DNA of 64,000 nucleotides, taken from contig NZ_JWLC01000017.1 in the NCBI RefSeq assembly GCF_000813745.1, positions 52,889 to 116,888 on the forward strand. Direction: 5' to 3'. Within the stretch, counting starts at the first letter, position 1, and each line of letters opens with the position of its first letter. Made by a program: the position numbers and the translations under genes. The notes beneath the pieces are model-generated. The model did no database searches. It worked only from the letters and a program-made list of their open reading frames with translations, and was not told the DNA's origin. Positions 35,933 through 45,512 of this stretch are shown piece after piece. This stretch comes from Leisingera sp. ANG-M1. Its GTDB lineage: Bacteria > Pseudomonadota > Alphaproteobacteria > Rhodobacterales > Rhodobacteraceae.

Positions 35933-37486
35933 TCACCAGACGCCGTTGCCGCCGGACATCCGGGCGCGGGGCAGAATGATGTTAAAATTCTCGCGCAGCT
36001 GCCGGTCCAGCTGCTCGGGGATGTGGCGGGGGTAGTGTTCCGCCAGAATGGTTTGCACCCGGTCCCGCGCCACGTCGCGGGCGTCGCGGGCGCCGGCCTC
36101 CTCCCACGCGCTGATGCTGCGGCGGTCGGCGATCTCGGGGTAGAGGTAGTCGGTCTTCATCCGGGCAAAGGTCTGCGGGTGGCCAAGGTAGTGGCCTTCG
36201 CCCAGCACCACGTCGCGGATCACCTCAAAATTCAGCGTGTCCTCAGTCACTTCGACGCCCTTGACGGTGCGTAGGATTGCCCCGAGCAAGTCGTTGTCGA
36301 GCACGTAGCTTTCGAAGCTGGTGCCCATCAGGCTGCCATGCATGCCCGCACATTCGTGGATCATCGAGGCGCCGGCATGGGCGGCCAGCGAGATGGTGTA
36401 GCCCTTTTCGCCGCCCGCCTGCATGTCGGGCAGCTTGCTGTCGGTCATGCCTGCCGGCACCGAGTTCGGCAGGTCATAGAACCCGGCCATCTGGGCGCAG
36501 GCGGCGGACAAGAGCGCCTGCTCGCCCGAGCCGCCGGACATCGCGCCGGTGCGCAGGTCGCTGACAAAAGGCCAGGTGGCAAAGATTGCCCGGCAGTCCG
36601 GGTCGATGATATTGCAGAGGATCAGCCCGGCCAGCACCTCGGCGCAGGCCTGCGCCACTGCGCCTGCGAGGGCGGCGGGGGCGGTGGCTCCGGCCTGGCC
36701 TGCGGCGACCAGCAGGATTGGCATTCCGGCCTCAACCGCGGCCTCAAGCGCATCGCAGCTTTCGGTGGCAAAGCGCATCGGCGGCACCACGTGGCAGCAG
36801 ACCGCGGTGCAGAAGGGGCGCCGGCGGAACTTGCCCTCGCCGCCTGCCACCGCATCCAGCATCGGCATCACCGCCTTGACGCTGGCGCTGTCGGTGTAAC
36901 TGACGGCGATGGATTTAGAAGTGCCGGAGAGGCAGGCGTAGGTGGTGTTGATATCCAGGTCGAGCACGGTTCGTGCGTCGCGGGCCACCACCGAGCGGTG
37001 GTACCAGTGGATATTGTCCATCCGGTCCGCCAGCCGGGCGATGTCGTAAAGATCCGCCACCGTGCTGTCGCGGTACTTGCCGCTGTGAAAGTCCATCATG
37101 GTGGGGGCGGCACCGCCGGTGCCGGCATGCACGCGCTTGCCCCCGATTTCGATGTCTTTGGCGGGATCGATGCCGTGCAGGGTGAATTTGCGCCGGGTGC
37201 GGGCAATCACGTCTTCGACCAGGGCGCGGGGGAAGCGCAAGCGGCCGGTATCGTCCACCGTGCAGCCTGCTGCCACAGCTCGGGTTTCAAGGCTGGGGGT
37301 AACTTGCGACAGGCCGAGATCGCTTAAGAGCTGCAGCACCAGATGGTGGATACGCTCCATTTCCGCCAGGCTCAGCGGCTGGTAATGGCCGCCGGTCATA
37401 CCGGGGCTGATCGGCGGGGCAGCGGCGGCAGCTTCGGAGGGACCCCGGGCGCGGCGGCCGGATCGGCGGGGGGCGGTGGCTGGCAT
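35933..37486 (-). CDS. MttB-family (trimethylamine methyltransferase-like) protein, non-pyrrolysine, first copy
   Basis: The 517-residue protein belongs to the MttB superfamily of corrinoid-dependent methyltransferases that demethylate quaternary or tertiary amines (for example MtgB on glycine betaine). The reading frame has no in-frame amber codon and ends in TGA, so it is the non-pyrrolysine type. TDSKLPDMQAG (about residues 348-358) lies roughly where pyrrolysine sits in archaeal MttB; this placement needs an alignment. The first 30 residues are Arg/Ala/Pro-rich. No corrinoid protein gene is in the window. It is cotranscribed with the FAD/GcvT demethylase downstream and follows a LysR gene. 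Confidence 0.85.
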   Translation of the reverse strand: MPATAPRRSGRRARGPSEAAAAAPPISPGMTGGHYQPLSLAEMERIHHLVLQLLSDLGLSQVTPSLETRAVAAGCTVDDTGRLRFPRALVEDVIARTRRKFTLHGIDPAKDIEIGGKRVHAGTGGAAPTMMDFHSGKYRDSTVADLYDIARLADRMDNIHWYHRSVVARDARTVLDLDINTTYACLSGTSKSIAVSYTDSASVKAVMPMLDAVAGGEGKFRRRPFCTAVCCHVVPPMRFATESCDALEAAVEAGMPILLVAAGQAGATAPAALAGAVAQACAEVLAGLILCNIIDPDCRAIFATWPFVSDLRTGAMSGGSGEQALLSAACAQMAGFYDLPNSVPAGMTDSKLPDMQAGGEKGYTISLAAHAGASMIHECAGMHGSLMGTSFESYVLDNDLLGAILRTVKGVEVTEDTLNFEVIRDVVLGEGHYLGHPQTFARMKTDYLYPEIADRRSISAWEEAGARDARDVARDRVQTILAEHYPRHIPEQLDRQLRENFNIILPRARMSGGNGVW

Positions 37487-37490
37487 TGAC

Positions 37491-37515
37491 GGACCTCATG
37501 TCGAATTCGAGGTCC
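37491..37515. promoter_or_regulatory. Inverted repeat at the mttB translation start
   Basis: GGACCTC (37491-37497) and GAGGTCC (37509-37515) form a perfect 7-base dyad with an 11-base spacer, 5 bases upstream of the mttB start codon. The start-proximal arm contains the probable ribosome binding site (GAGG). It could therefore act as an operator or as an RNA hairpin hiding that site. Confidence 0.45.
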
Positions 37516-37577
37516 AGTTGCAGCCAAAACCGGGGCGCGCTCAAACGATCATTCCGAATGCGTTGCATTCCCTCAGA

Positions 37578-38498
37578 TCATGCTTCGGCGTCTCCGGCCT
37601 CAATTTCTTCCATGATCCATCGGAGGAATTCCTTGATCAGCGGGTTCGAGGCGCCTTCCTGGGATGTGCAGGCGTAATAGCCTTTGTCTGTTTCCAAGGG
37701 CCTGTCCGCGGGACAGGCCAGGCGGCCGTCAGCCAGCATCGGGCCGGTAATGTAGTGCCAGCCCAGGGCAATGCCGCGGCCTGCCTCGGCGGCCTGCAGC
37801 ACCATCGGGTAGCTGTTGAGGCGGATGCCGGGGCGCTGCGGCTGGGCTGTGACGCCCTGCTGTGCCAGCCAGACCTGCCAGTCGACGCCGCCCCAGATAT
37901 TGCCGCCGCCCTCCAGATGCAGAAGCGTCTGGTCCAGCAGTTCCTCGGGGTGGCGCAGTTCCGGATGCTGCTGCAGGAACCCGGGGCTGCACACCGGGTA
38001 GACCTGCTCGCCAAACAGACGGCGGGCCTTGGTGCCGGGCCAGTGCCCGTCGCCATAAAGCACCGCGATATCGGCGTCGCCCTTGCTGGGGTCCACTTGC
38101 TGGTCGGTGGCCAGGACCCGCAAGTCCGCGGCGGGGTGGCGTTCGCTGAAGCGCTCCAGCCGGGGCATCAGCCAGTAATAGGAAAAAGCCACCGAGGCAG
38201 CGACGGTGATCTGCGGCGCAGCTTGGGCGGCGCGCAAGCTGTCGACGCAGCGGGAGATTTCCTCAAACCCCCGGGTGACGGCGGCAAACAGCTGGCGGCC
38301 TTCGGGGGTGAGGTCGATGGCGCGGTGGCGGCGCAGGAACAGGCTGTGGCCGAGGCTGGTTTCCAGCGCCTTCACCTGGCGGCTGACGGCACTTTGGGTG
38401 AGGCAGAGTTCATCAGCGGCGGCGGTGAAGCTCAGCCGCCGCGCCACCGCTTCGAAGGTGTGGAGCTGCGGCAGCGGCGGCAAGGGGAATTTCTTCAA
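37578..38498 (-). CDS. LysR-family regulator (GcvA-like) of the mttB/demethylase genes
   Basis: The preferred start is a TTG at 38498 with AAAGGA 9 bases upstream. This gives 306 residues beginning directly before the helix-turn-helix (FPLPPLPQLHTFEAVARRLS), as usual for GcvA-type regulators. Frames extending to an ATG at 38663 would run into the nos promoter region. The HTH segment is FTAAADELCLTQSAVSRQVKALE, and the effector domain follows from about residue 95. It lies upstream of mttB on the same strand with a 91-base gap. Confidence 0.85.
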   Translation of the reverse strand: MKKFPLPPLPQLHTFEAVARRLSFTAAADELCLTQSAVSRQVKALETSLGHSLFLRRHRAIDLTPEGRQLFAAVTRGFEEISRCVDSLRAAQAAPQITVAASVAFSYYWLMPRLERFSERHPAADLRVLATDQQVDPSKGDADIAVLYGDGHWPGTKARRLFGEQVYPVCSPGFLQQHPELRHPEELLDQTLLHLEGGGNIWGGVDWQVWLAQQGVTAQPQRPGIRLNSYPMVLQAAEAGRGIALGWHYITGPMLADGRLACPADRPLETDKGYYACTSQEGASNPLIKEFLRWIMEEIEAGDAEA

Positions 38499-38606
38499 GG
38501 TCCGGTTCCTTTGCGCCGCTTTGAGAAGGGGGGCAGGCTTTGGCGCAAGGATGCGCAAGGTTTTGAAATTCTGTCCAGCGCCATGGCGCGGCGAAATCCA
38601 AAACAC

Positions 38607-38620
38607 CTGATGTAAATCAA
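38607..38620. promoter_or_regulatory. FNR/Nnr-type site upstream of the nos operon
   Basis: CTGAT-GTAA-ATCAA differs from the FNR-family consensus TTGAT-N4-ATCAA by one base. It is centred about 70 bases upstream of the first nos-operon start (38684) in the 185-base divergent gap. Oxygen- or NO-responsive control by FnrL or Nnr is expected for nitrous oxide reductase genes. Confidence 0.8.
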
Positions 38621-38683
38621 ATTGCGGCGGCATCATCCTCATTAGTGTCAGCGGCAGAAGCAATGGGGCGATTCCTGTAACTT

Positions 38684-39145
38684 ATGCTGCGCATCTCTGT
38701 CATATACTCATTTTGCCGCGCCGGGCTTCTCCGGCGGCTGGCGGGGATGTGTGCAGCCGTCATGCTGGTGCTGCAGGTTGCTTTCCCCGGCGCGGGGCAA
38801 GCAGCAGCAGGCGGCGAGTGGATCGAGATCTGCGGCGAGTTCGGCGCGGTTGAAATCCAGATGCCGGCTGGGGACGGCGGGGACCAGGATTGCCCCAAAT
38901 GCAGCACCTGCGCGCTGTGTGCGGCTGAAAACGGGGCGGGGCCAGCTGGCATCGTGCCGGCCAGCTGCGGCCGGGCGGCGGATTGCGTGGTGCTTCTGCC
39001 TGACGGGACGCAGGTGCGCCCGAACCCGGCGCAATACTGGCATGACGGCCGCGGGCCTCCGCTGGTGAACCAGAAGAATTCCGAACGCGCCCTGCGCGCG
39101 TCCGTGGCGGCCACTCAAAGTAAAGGAGAGGCGCCATGGGTCTGA
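38684..39145 (+). CDS. Cys-rich exported protein heading the nos operon (DUF2946-like)
   Basis: This 153-residue protein has an N-terminal hydrophobic signal or anchor segment (about residues 18-41, ending GQAAAGG). A small domain with the cysteine pattern ICGEF...CPKCSTCALCAAENG...CGRAADC follows. It resembles DUF2946-type proteins, which often occur near copper-related genes; this is a weak assignment. It lies between the FNR-type site and nosR and overlaps nosR by 10 bases, so it is expressed with N2O reductase. A copper or redox function in the periplasm is an inference. Confidence 0.6.
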   Translation: MLRISVIYSFCRAGLLRRLAGMCAAVMLVLQVAFPGAGQAAAGGEWIEICGEFGAVEIQMPAGDGGDQDCPKCSTCALCAAENGAGPAGIVPASCGRAADCVVLLPDGTQVRPNPAQYWHDGRGPPLVNQKNSERALRASVAATQSKGEAPWV

Positions 39146-41325
39146 CACGCGCCTTCCGGGGCTGGCTGACAGCCCTTGTGATGACATTCGCCGCAGTTTG
39201 TGCGGCAGCAGCCGAGGCCGACAGCCTCGACAGTTTCCTGACAGAGCTGACCCCTGCCGATCTGGTGCCCGGCGCCGAGGCCTTTGGCCCGGTGCGCAGC
39301 GATGTGCCGGTGGCGCCGGTGCTGAGGGGCGGCGAAACCGTCGCCTATGCTTTCCTGACCTCGGATTTTGTCGGCACCACCGGTTACAGCGGCAAGCCGA
39401 TCCATGTGGTGGCGGCGATTGACACCGATGCGGTGCTGACCGGTGTGAAGCTGGTCAAGCACTCCGAACCGATTGTGCTGATCGGCATCCCAAACTCGAA
39501 AATGGTCAAGCTGACCGAAGGCTATGCCGGGCTGGATCTGAAGGCCGAAGCGGCAGCAGGCGGCGACGCGCACGATCTGGACATCATCTCGGGCGCGACA
39601 GTTACGATCATGGTGATCGACGACAGCCTTGTGCGGGCGGGCATCAAGGTGGCCCGCGCGCTGGGATTGGGCGGCCTGTCGCCGGTGCAGCCGGACGGGC
39701 CGAAGCGTGAAGTCGACATGGGCCGCGAGACGGTGGAGGACTGGACCACGCTGGCGGGTGACGGCTCGGTGCGCCGGATGACGCTGGATGTGGGGCAGAT
39801 CAACGCGGCCTTTGAGGCGACCGGCGATGCGCGCGCGATCAAGCGGCCTGAGGCGGGGGCGCCCGGGGACACTTTCATCGATATGCATGTGGCGCTGGTT
39901 TCCGTGCCCTCAATCGGCAAGTCGCTGCTGGGCGAGGCAGAGTACAAGAACCTGCAGAACTGGTTGAAGGACGGCGAGCAGGCCATCCTGGTGCTGGGGC
40001 GCGGCAGCTATAGCTTCAAGGGCTCGGGCTATGTGCGTGGCGGTATCTTTGACCGGATCCAGCTGATCCAGGGCGATGCCTCGGTGCGGTTCTTTGACAA
40101 GCAGCACAAGCGGCTGGGGGCTTTGGCCACCGAAGACAGCCCCAGTTTCACCGAACTGGACCTGTTCAAGATCCCGGCGGATGCAGAGTTTGACCCGGCC
40201 GAACCGTTCCGTCTGCAGCTCTTGGTGCAGCGGGCTGTCGGGGCGCTGGAACGGTCGTTCCTGACCTTTGACCTGGGCTACAGGCTGCCTGAGCAGTATC
40301 TGCTGCCCGCCGCGCCTGCGCCCAAAGTGGTGGAGGATGCCACGGATGAGGCTGCTGCCAAGGCGGCGCTGTGGCAGCGGATCTGGAAAGACCGCACCGT
40401 CGAGATCGGTGTTCTGGGCGTGATGCTCTTGGTGCTGACGGGGGTGTTCTTCTTCCAGTTCCAGGCGACTGTGAATGCGCGCACGTTTTACTGGTTCCGC
40501 ATCGGCTACCTGACCATCACCCTGGTGTTCCTCGGCTGGTACGCCAATGCACAGCTGAGCGTGGTGAACCTGATGGCGCTGGCAGGGTCCTTGCGCAGCG
40601 GCTTCTCCTGGGATGCCTTCCTGCTGGACCCGCTGGTGTTTATCCAGTGGTTTGCGGTGGCGGCGGCGCTGCTGTTCTGGGGCCGCGGCGCCTATTGCGG
40701 CTGGCTGTGCCCCTTTGGTGCGCTGCAGGAGCTGACCAACAAGATCGCCCGCGCCTTCAAGGTGCCGCAGATCACCTTGCCCTGGGCGCTGCATGAGCGG
40801 CTGTGGCCTGCCAAATACATGATCTTCCTCGGGCTGTTCGGCCTCTCGATGGTCTCGATCCCGCTGGCGGAAACCTATGCCGAGGTGGAGCCGTTCAAAA
40901 CCGCGATCATCCTGAAGTTCGTGCGCGACTGGCCGTTTGTGGTCTTTGCGCTGGTGCTCTTGGGCCTGGGGCTGTTCGTCGAGCGCTTCTACTGCCGCTA
41001 CCTGTGCCCGTTGGGCGCGGCGCTGGCCATTCCCGCGCGGATCCACATGTTCGACTGGCTGAAACGCTATCACGAATGCGGCTACCCCTGTCAGACCTGC
41101 CGGAACGAGTGCCCGGTTCAGGCAATCCACCCCACCGGTGAGATCAACCCGAACGAATGTGTGAACTGCCTGCATTGCCAGGTTCTGTACCAATCCGAAA
41201 CCAAATGCCCGGTTGTCATCAAGCAACTGAAACGCCGGGCCAAAACCGGGAGCCCCGCGCCGGACGCTGCTCTGGGCCGGCCCCCGGCAAACCACCCCAA
41301 CGCGAACAGGACAAAAGTTTCCTGA
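39136..41325 (+). CDS. nosR: NosR, membrane flavo-iron-sulfur protein for N2O reduction
   Basis: NosR is thought to supply electrons to NosZ and is needed for its expression and activity. The 729-residue protein has a signal segment and then a periplasmic FMN-binding domain with SGATVT, the threonine flavinylation site (about residue 155). Several transmembrane helices lie between about 415 and 640. Cys-rich clusters YCGWLCPFG and YCRYLCPLG are in the membrane part, and a C-terminal pair of 4Fe-4S motifs ([17 protein letters not shown]) ends the protein. GGAGAGG precedes the ATG. It is the second gene of the operon, directly before nosZ. Confidence 0.96.
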   Translation: MGLTRAFRGWLTALVMTFAAVCAAAAEADSLDSFLTELTPADLVPGAEAFGPVRSDVPVAPVLRGGETVAYAFLTSDFVGTTGYSGKPIHVVAAIDTDAVLTGVKLVKHSEPIVLIGIPNSKMVKLTEGYAGLDLKAEAAAGGDAHDLDIISGATVTIMVIDDSLVRAGIKVARALGLGGLSPVQPDGPKREVDMGRETVEDWTTLAGDGSVRRMTLDVGQINAAFEATGDARAIKRPEAGAPGDTFIDMHVALVSVPSIGKSLLGEAEYKNLQNWLKDGEQAILVLGRGSYSFKGSGYVRGGIFDRIQLIQGDASVRFFDKQHKRLGALATEDSPSFTELDLFKIPADAEFDPAEPFRLQLLVQRAVGALERSFLTFDLGYRLPEQYLLPAAPAPKVVEDATDEAAAKAALWQRIWKDRTVEIGVLGVMLLVLTGVFFFQFQATVNARTFYWFRIGYLTITLVFLGWYANAQLSVVNLMALAGSLRSGFSWDAFLLDPLVFIQWFAVAAALLFWGRGAYCGWLCPFGALQELTNKIARAFKVPQITLPWALHERLWPAKYMIFLGLFGLSMVSIPLAETYAEVEPFKTAIILKFVRDWPFVVFALVLLGLGLFVERFYCRYLCPLGAALAIPARIHMFDWLKRYHECGYPCQTCRNECPVQAIHPTGEINPNECVNCLHCQVLYQSETKCPVVIKQLKRRAKTGSPAPDAALGRPPANHPNANRTKVS

Positions 41326-41336
41326 AGGAGGACGTC

Positions 41337-43247
41337 ATGTCTGATGATCTGAAAAACAAACTGCCAGTCACCCGCCGCGGGCTGCTGGGGGCAACTGCAA
41401 CCGGGGCAGCGCTGGCCGCAGCCGGCGTGGGCTCTTCGCTCTTGGGCGCTGGGCCTGCACGGGCCGCGGGCAAGGTGGCCCTGGAGCCTGGCGAGCTGGA
41501 TGAATACTACGGCTTCTGGTCCTCGGGCCAGACCGGCGAGCTGCGCATTCTGGGCGTACCGTCCATGCGCGAGCTGATGCGGATCCCGGTGTTCAACCGC
41601 TGCTCGGCAACCGGCTGGGGCCAGACCAATGAGTCCAAGAAGATCCTGACCGAAGGCCTGCTGCCTGACACCAAGGAGTTCCTGGCGGCCAACGGCAAGG
41701 AAACCTATGACAACGGCGACCTGCACCACCCGCATATGTCGTTCACCGATGGCACCTATGACGGCCGCTACATCTTCATGAACGACAAGGCCAACACCCG
41801 TGTGGCCCGCGTCCGCTGCGACGTGATGAAATGCGACAAGATCATCGAGATCCCCAATGCCAAGGACATCCACGGGTTGCGCCCGCAGAAGTTCCCGCGC
41901 ACCGGTTATGTCTTTGCCAATGGCGAGCACGAGGCGCCGCTGATCAATGACGGCCAGATCCTGGATGATCCGTCGCAATATGTGAACATCTTCTCGGCCA
42001 TCGACGGCGACACCATGGAAGTCGCCTGGCAGGTGATCGTCTCGGGCAACCTGGACAACACCGACTGCGACTATCAGGGCAAATACGCCTATTCGACCTC
42101 CTACAACTCGGAAATGGGGATGACCCTGGCCGAGATGACCGAGAACGAGCTGGACCACGTGGTTGTCTTCAACATCGCGGCCATCGAGGCGGCGGTTGCA
42201 GCGGGCGACTATCAGGAGCTGAACGGCGCCAAGGTGGTTGACGGGCGCAAGGGCGCGCCGGGCAAGCTGACCCGCTACATCCCGATCCCGAACTCGCCGC
42301 ATGGCATCAACACCGCACCGGACAAGAAGCACGTCTGCGTCAACGGCAAGCTGTCGCCGACTGTCTCGGTCATCGACGTCGAGAAGCTGGACGCGCTGTT
42401 TGATGCGGATGCCGATCCGCGTTCGGCCATCGTGGCGGAACCGCAGCTGGGCCTTGGCCCGCTCCACACCGCCTTCGACAACCGCGGCTATGCCTACACC
42501 ACTCTGTTCCTCGACAGCCAGGTGGTGAAATGGGACATCGCCAAGGCGATTGAGGCCTATGCGGGCGCGGATGTGGACCCGATCCTCGACAAGGTCGATG
42601 TGCAGTACCAGCCGGGCCACAACTCCACCTCGATGGGCGAGACCGCCGAGGCGGACGGCAAGTGGCTGATTTCCATGAACAAGTTCTCCAAGGACCGGTT
42701 CCTGAACGTGGGTCCGTTGAAGCCCGAGAACGAGCAGCTGATCGACATCTCCGGCGACAAGATGAAGGTGGTGCATGACGGCCCGACCTTTGCCGAGCCG
42801 CATGACTCGATCATCGTGCACCGCTCCAAGGTAAACCCGGCCAGCATCTGGGACCGCAACGATCCGATGTGGTCTGAAGCGCGCGCGCAGGCCGAGGCGG
42901 ACGGGGTCGACCTGGACGACTGGCAGGACACCATCGTGCGCGACGGCAACAAGGTGCGGGTCTACATGTCGAGCCAGGCGCCGAACTTCAGCCTTGAGAA
43001 GTTCACCGTCAAGCAGGGGGATGAGGTCACCGTCTATGTCACCAATCTGGATGATATCGACGACCTGACCCATGGCTTCTGCCTGTCGAACTTCGGCATT
43101 GCGATGGAAGTGGGGCCGATGGCCACTGCTTCGGTCACCTTTGTTGCCGAGCGTCCGGGCGTGCATTGGTACTATTGCCAGTGGTTCTGCCACGCGCTGC
43201 ACATGGAGATGCGCGGCCGGATGCTGGTCGAGCCGCGGAGCGCCTGA
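41337..43247 (+). CDS. nosZ: Nitrous-oxide reductase
   Basis: NosZ reduces N2O to N2 in the periplasm, the last step of denitrification. The protein is 636 residues from the ATG at 41337, with AGGAGG upstream. The Tat signal (residues about 13-45, with [15 protein letters not shown]) marks clade I NosZ. A seven-bladed propeller holding the CuZ cluster follows, with conserved histidines in HHPHMS and in the GPLHT and EPHD motifs. The C-terminal cupredoxin domain carries the CuA ligands in [16 protein letters not shown] plus an upstream His in THGFCL. It ends 2 bases before nosD. Confidence 0.98.
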   Translation: MSDDLKNKLPVTRRGLLGATATGAALAAAGVGSSLLGAGPARAAGKVALEPGELDEYYGFWSSGQTGELRILGVPSMRELMRIPVFNRCSATGWGQTNESKKILTEGLLPDTKEFLAANGKETYDNGDLHHPHMSFTDGTYDGRYIFMNDKANTRVARVRCDVMKCDKIIEIPNAKDIHGLRPQKFPRTGYVFANGEHEAPLINDGQILDDPSQYVNIFSAIDGDTMEVAWQVIVSGNLDNTDCDYQGKYAYSTSYNSEMGMTLAEMTENELDHVVVFNIAAIEAAVAAGDYQELNGAKVVDGRKGAPGKLTRYIPIPNSPHGINTAPDKKHVCVNGKLSPTVSVIDVEKLDALFDADADPRSAIVAEPQLGLGPLHTAFDNRGYAYTTLFLDSQVVKWDIAKAIEAYAGADVDPILDKVDVQYQPGHNSTSMGETAEADGKWLISMNKFSKDRFLNVGPLKPENEQLIDISGDKMKVVHDGPTFAEPHDSIIVHRSKVNPASIWDRNDPMWSEARAQAEADGVDLDDWQDTIVRDGNKVRVYMSSQAPNFSLEKFTVKQGDEVTVYVTNLDDIDDLTHGFCLSNFGIAMEVGPMATASVTFVAERPGVHWYYCQWFCHALHMEMRGRMLVEPRSA

Positions 43248-43249
43248 CG

Positions 43250-44518
43250 ATGAGACGGCTCCTGCCCATTTCCCTGGTTGCAGTCTTGACCTGTCTGGCG
43301 CCTGCTTGGGCAAAGGATTGGGATGTGCCCAACCGGGCAGGGGCCATCACTGAAACACTGGCGCAGGCGGCGGATGGCGACACCCTCCGCCTCGCCCCCG
43401 GCACCTATGGTGAAACCTTGGTGCTGGACCGGCCTGTCACTCTGGACGGGCAGGGCCACGCCACTCTAGACGGGCAGGGTGCGGGATCGGTGATCACCGT
43501 GACCGGGCCGGGCGTGACGGTGCGGGGGCTGACGGTGGTTGGCTCCGGCTCCTCGCATCAGGAGATCGACAGCGGCATCAAGCTGACCAAGACGGCGAAG
43601 GCGCCGCAGATTTTGGATAATGTGCTGCTGGGCAATCTGTACGGCGTGGATGTTCACGGCGCCAAGGATAGCCTGGTGCGGGGCAACCGGATCGAGGGCC
43701 GCCAGGACCGGCACATGAATGCCCGCGGCAATGGGGTCTATGTCTGGAACGCGCCGGGTGCGGTGGTGGACGGCAATGAGATCCGCTTTGGCCGCGATGG
43801 GATTTTTGTGAACAGCTCCAAGAAAAACACGTTCACCAACAACACCTTCCGCGATCTGCGCTTTGCCGTGCATTACATGTATGCCGACAACTCCGAGGTC
43901 TCGGGCAATGTCTCGATCGGAAACCACCTGGGCTATGCGGTGATGTTCTCGAAACGGGTCAAGGTGACCGGGAATGTCTCTCTGAACGACCGCGACCACG
44001 GGGTGATGCTGAACTATGCCAATCAGGGCGAGGTGCGCGGCAATTATGTGAAGGGCGCGAAGGACAAGTGCACCTTCCTTTACAACGCGCACAAGAATGA
44101 TTTCTCGGGCAATTGGTTCGAGGGCTGCGGGATTGGCATCCATTTCACCGCGGGCAGTGCGGGCAACCGGATGGTGGGCAATGCCTTTGTTGGCAACCGG
44201 CATCAGGTGAAGTTTGTCTCCACCAAATGGGTGGAATGGAGCGAAGAGGGCCAAGGCAACTACTGGTCCGACTTTGCAGGCTTTGACGTGGACGGGGATG
44301 GCATCGCCGATGCGCCCTACCGCCCCAATGACAGCATGGACCATGTGCTGTGGACCCAGCCGGCGGCGAAACTCTTGATGGGCTCGCCCGCGGTGCAGCT
44401 GGTGCGCTGGTCGCAGTCGGCGTTCCCGGCGCTGCTGCCCGGCGGGGTGATCGACAGCCACCCGCTGATGGTCCCCGTGCGGCCTGAGGCCGCCAGAAAG
44501 GTTGAACAAGATGGATAA
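43250..44518 (+). CDS. nosD: NosD, periplasmic copper-site assembly protein
   Basis: The 422-residue protein has a signal peptide (MRRLLPISLVAVLTCLAPAWA). Parallel beta-helix repeats of the CASH/NosD type follow (GNRIEG, GNEIRFGRDGIFV, GNVSIGNHLGYAV, GNYVKGAK). NosD acts with the NosFY transporter in maturation of the CuZ cluster in NosZ. It begins 2 bases after nosZ and overlaps nosF by 8 bases. Confidence 0.95.
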   Translation: MRRLLPISLVAVLTCLAPAWAKDWDVPNRAGAITETLAQAADGDTLRLAPGTYGETLVLDRPVTLDGQGHATLDGQGAGSVITVTGPGVTVRGLTVVGSGSSHQEIDSGIKLTKTAKAPQILDNVLLGNLYGVDVHGAKDSLVRGNRIEGRQDRHMNARGNGVYVWNAPGAVVDGNEIRFGRDGIFVNSSKKNTFTNNTFRDLRFAVHYMYADNSEVSGNVSIGNHLGYAVMFSKRVKVTGNVSLNDRDHGVMLNYANQGEVRGNYVKGAKDKCTFLYNAHKNDFSGNWFEGCGIGIHFTAGSAGNRMVGNAFVGNRHQVKFVSTKWVEWSEEGQGNYWSDFAGFDVDGDGIADAPYRPNDSMDHVLWTQPAAKLLMGSPAVQLVRWSQSAFPALLPGGVIDSHPLMVPVRPEAARKVEQDG

Positions 44519-45512
44519 CAGAAACGTACCGCCCGGCGGCACCGCCGGGCAGCGCCCGACCGCCCCCCTCGGGCGGGCGCTTCACGCCCACCCGGCGGCC
44601 GGGCCCAGCCCTCAGTGTTCTAAGAGCCCGCTGCAAATCCGCGCCCTGGACAAGTTCCGCGGCAAAACGCAGGTGCTGCACGGCATCGACCTGGACATCG
44701 CGCCGGGTGAGCGGCTGGCGCTGCTGGGCCACAACGGCGCGGGCAAGTCGACCTTGATCAAGGCGGTGCTGGGTCTGATCCGGCATGAGGGCGGCAGTAT
44801 CCGCATTTGCGGTGCAGCCCCCGGCAGTGCCGCGGCGCGTGCCGCCACGGCTTTTCTGCCCGAGGCTGTCAGTTTTCACCCGGCGCTGACCGGGCATGAG
44901 CAGCTGGCGCTGTTTGCCCGTCTGGCCGGGGAGAAAGCGGACATCGGCGCATTGCTGGAACGCGTCGGCCTGGGCGAGGCGATGCACCGCCGTATTGGCG
45001 CCTATTCCAAGGGGATGCGGCAGCGGCTGGGCTTGGCGCAGGTGCTGCTGGGACGTCCCAAGCTGGCGCTTCTGGATGAACCGACCAGCGGGCTGGATCC
45101 GATCTCGCGCCAGGATCTTTATGCCATCATCAATGAACTGGCGGAGCAGGGCGCGGCGGTGCTGATCGCCTCTCATGCGCTGACTGAGGTGGAAGCACGC
45201 ACTGACCGCATCGCGATCCTGCGCAAAGGCGTGAAGGTAGCGGATGATACGCTGGCAGGCTTGTCGGCACAGGCCGGGCTGCCGGTCCGGTTGAGGGTGC
45301 AAGCGAGCGGCGCAGAGGCGGACCGGATTGCGGTGGAGACCGGCGGGCGGCGGATCAACGGCGCCTCGGTCGAGATCCTCTGCCGCCCGCAGGACAAGAT
45401 GGAAGAGTTGCGCAAGATCGTGGCCATGGGCGATGCGGTGGCTGACATCGACATGGTGCCGCCGCGGCTCGAAGACCTGTACCGCCACTATTCCGGGGAG
45501 GACCGCAAATGA
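44511..45512 (+). CDS. nosF: NosF, ABC ATPase for N2O reductase maturation, with unusual N-terminal extension
   Basis: The protein is 333 residues from the ATG at 44511 (AAAGG upstream). The ATPase domain begins near residue 46 with LQIRALDKFRG. Walker A GHNGAGKST, signature YSKGMRQR, Walker B LALLDEPTSGLD and switch His in IASHAL are intact. The first 46 residues are Pro/Gly/Ala-rich and have no counterpart in usual NosF. They are encoded by three consecutive GC-rich inverted repeats (44531-44603), which looks like an intergenic repeat captured in frame. NosF pairs with NosY and NosD to assemble the NosZ copper centre. Confidence 0.92.
   Translation: MDNRNVPPGGTAGQRPTAPLGRALHAHPAAGPSPQCSKSPLQIRALDKFRGKTQVLHGIDLDIAPGERLALLGHNGAGKSTLIKAVLGLIRHEGGSIRICGAAPGSAAARAATAFLPEAVSFHPALTGHEQLALFARLAGEKADIGALLERVGLGEAMHRRIGAYSKGMRQRLGLAQVLLGRPKLALLDEPTSGLDPISRQDLYAIINELAEQGAAVLIASHALTEVEARTDRIAILRKGVKVADDTLAGLSAQAGLPVRLRVQASGAEADRIAVETGGRRINGASVEILCRPQDKMEELRKIVAMGDAVADIDMVPPRLEDLYRHYSGEDRK
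44531..44603. repeat. Three GC-rich inverted repeats inside the 5' end of nosF
   Basis: GCCCGGCGG (44531-44539) with CCGCCGGGC (44542-44550), GCGCCCG (44552-44558) with CGGGCGC (44574-44580), and CCCGG (44591-44595) with CCGGG (44599-44603) are perfect dyads in a row. They resemble extragenic palindromic elements rather than conserved coding sequence. Confidence 0.6.

Noticed and set aside
35933..37486. Possible pyrrolysine-containing MttB.
   Set aside because: The reading frame has no internal TAG and ends in TGA; the same is true for the second copy at 55397-56914.
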